This document shows positions 34,006-36,236 of a DNA stretch of 36,236 nucleotides, in pieces (position 1 is the first letter of the stretch; the number at the start of each line of letters is the position of its first letter). This stretch comes from Prevotella sp. CAG:755. Its GTDB lineage: Bacteria; Bacteroidota; Bacteroidia; Bacteroidales; Bacteroidaceae. The stretch lies in contig HF989166.1 in the NCBI GenBank assembly GCA_000431275.1, positions 1-36,236 on the forward strand, read 5' to 3'. Under the pieces are notes generated by a model, which was not told where the DNA came from, searched no databases, and saw only the letters and a program-made list of their open reading frames with translations. The position numbers and the translations under genes are program-made.

Positions 34006-34134
34006 GAACTCAATATGTGTAAAAGCTCCTCAATGCCGGCGGGCGCCTGAATTCACATTCCGGCGGCTATTCCCACCCGGCCCTTTTCTTTTTTGTGCCT
34101 TACAGTCAGCGCCTGATGAGCACGCATCGCTCTC

Positions 34135-36114
<1,980 letters not shown>

Positions 36115-36126
36115 CTAATATCAGAG

Positions 36127-36134
36127 CAAAGATA
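36127..36134 (-). promoter_or_regulatory. Promoter -7 box of gyrB
   Basis: TATCTTTG on the minus strand is a perfect TAnnTTTG match. TTCG lies about 20 bases upstream in place of a TTG element. Confidence 0.65.
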
Positions 36135-36236
36135 CGTAATTCTTGTGAAACGAACGAATAATCTCAAAAAGAATAACGCACTGCTCAACTGCTTTTTTAC
36201 CCTCTATAGAGTCAACAAGCAAGTGCAATATTAAGA

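Overview
The window reads as chromosomal DNA of a fairly GC-rich member of the Bacteroidales. The evidence is the promoter grammar (a TAnnTTTG box, sometimes with TTG or TTTG 19-21 bases upstream, before many genes), several typical Bacteroidetes lipoproteins with a Cys lipobox followed by Ser/Asp, a GlsA/GlsB glycine-lipid pair, a BtuB/BtuG vitamin B12 receptor pair, and the dut / TPR / DUF4292 / EnvC-like gene order. The genus cannot be fixed from the sequence alone. I see no tRNA, rRNA, CRISPR array, insertion sequence or prophage.

Layout. 1-3.3 kb: a large coiled-coil surface lipoprotein ending at a strong terminator. 3.7-8.5 kb (minus): pyruvate:ferredoxin oxidoreductase behind an AAA ATPase with an unusual Walker B. 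9.0-10.9 kb (minus): glsA then glsB, acyltransferases for glycine lipids. 11.1-12.3 kb (plus): a seven-helix membrane protein with an AraC-type DNA-binding tail, whose promoter region is duplicated. 13.2-14.2 kb (plus): a YiiX-like cysteine hydrolase lipoprotein and a DUF4878-like lipoprotein. 14.3-18.0 kb (minus): an SLC13-type transporter, prfB, a 47-residue membrane protein and a CYTH protein, closely packed. 18.2-20.0 kb (minus): a long-chain acyl-CoA ligase. 20.5-21.6 kb (plus): an M20 metallopeptidase. 21.7-26.1 kb (minus): dut, TPR lipoprotein, DUF4292 lipoprotein and EnvC-like protein, with dgt divergent from dut. 27.9-29.5 kb (minus): a secreted GH20 hexosaminidase. 30.4-33.7 kb (minus): a cobalamin riboswitch followed by btuB and btuG. 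34.1-36.1 kb (minus): gyrB.

How the genes work together. btuB and btuG form a riboswitch-controlled B12 uptake unit. glsA and glsB together make N-acyl, O-acyl glycine lipids. dut and dgt, transcribed divergently, both act on nucleotide pools, and the dut operon continues into envelope lipoproteins and a cell-wall hydrolase activator.

The least explained signal is a dispersed family of 21-base units. They occur in phase as runs of two to four copies in five separate intergenic regions and never inside a recognised gene. One site lies within a perfect 26-bp inverted repeat between two divergent genes. A second notable structure is a 68-base direct repeat (period 84) carrying the promoter of the AraC-type membrane regulator, with a related 19-base piece next to the btuB promoter.
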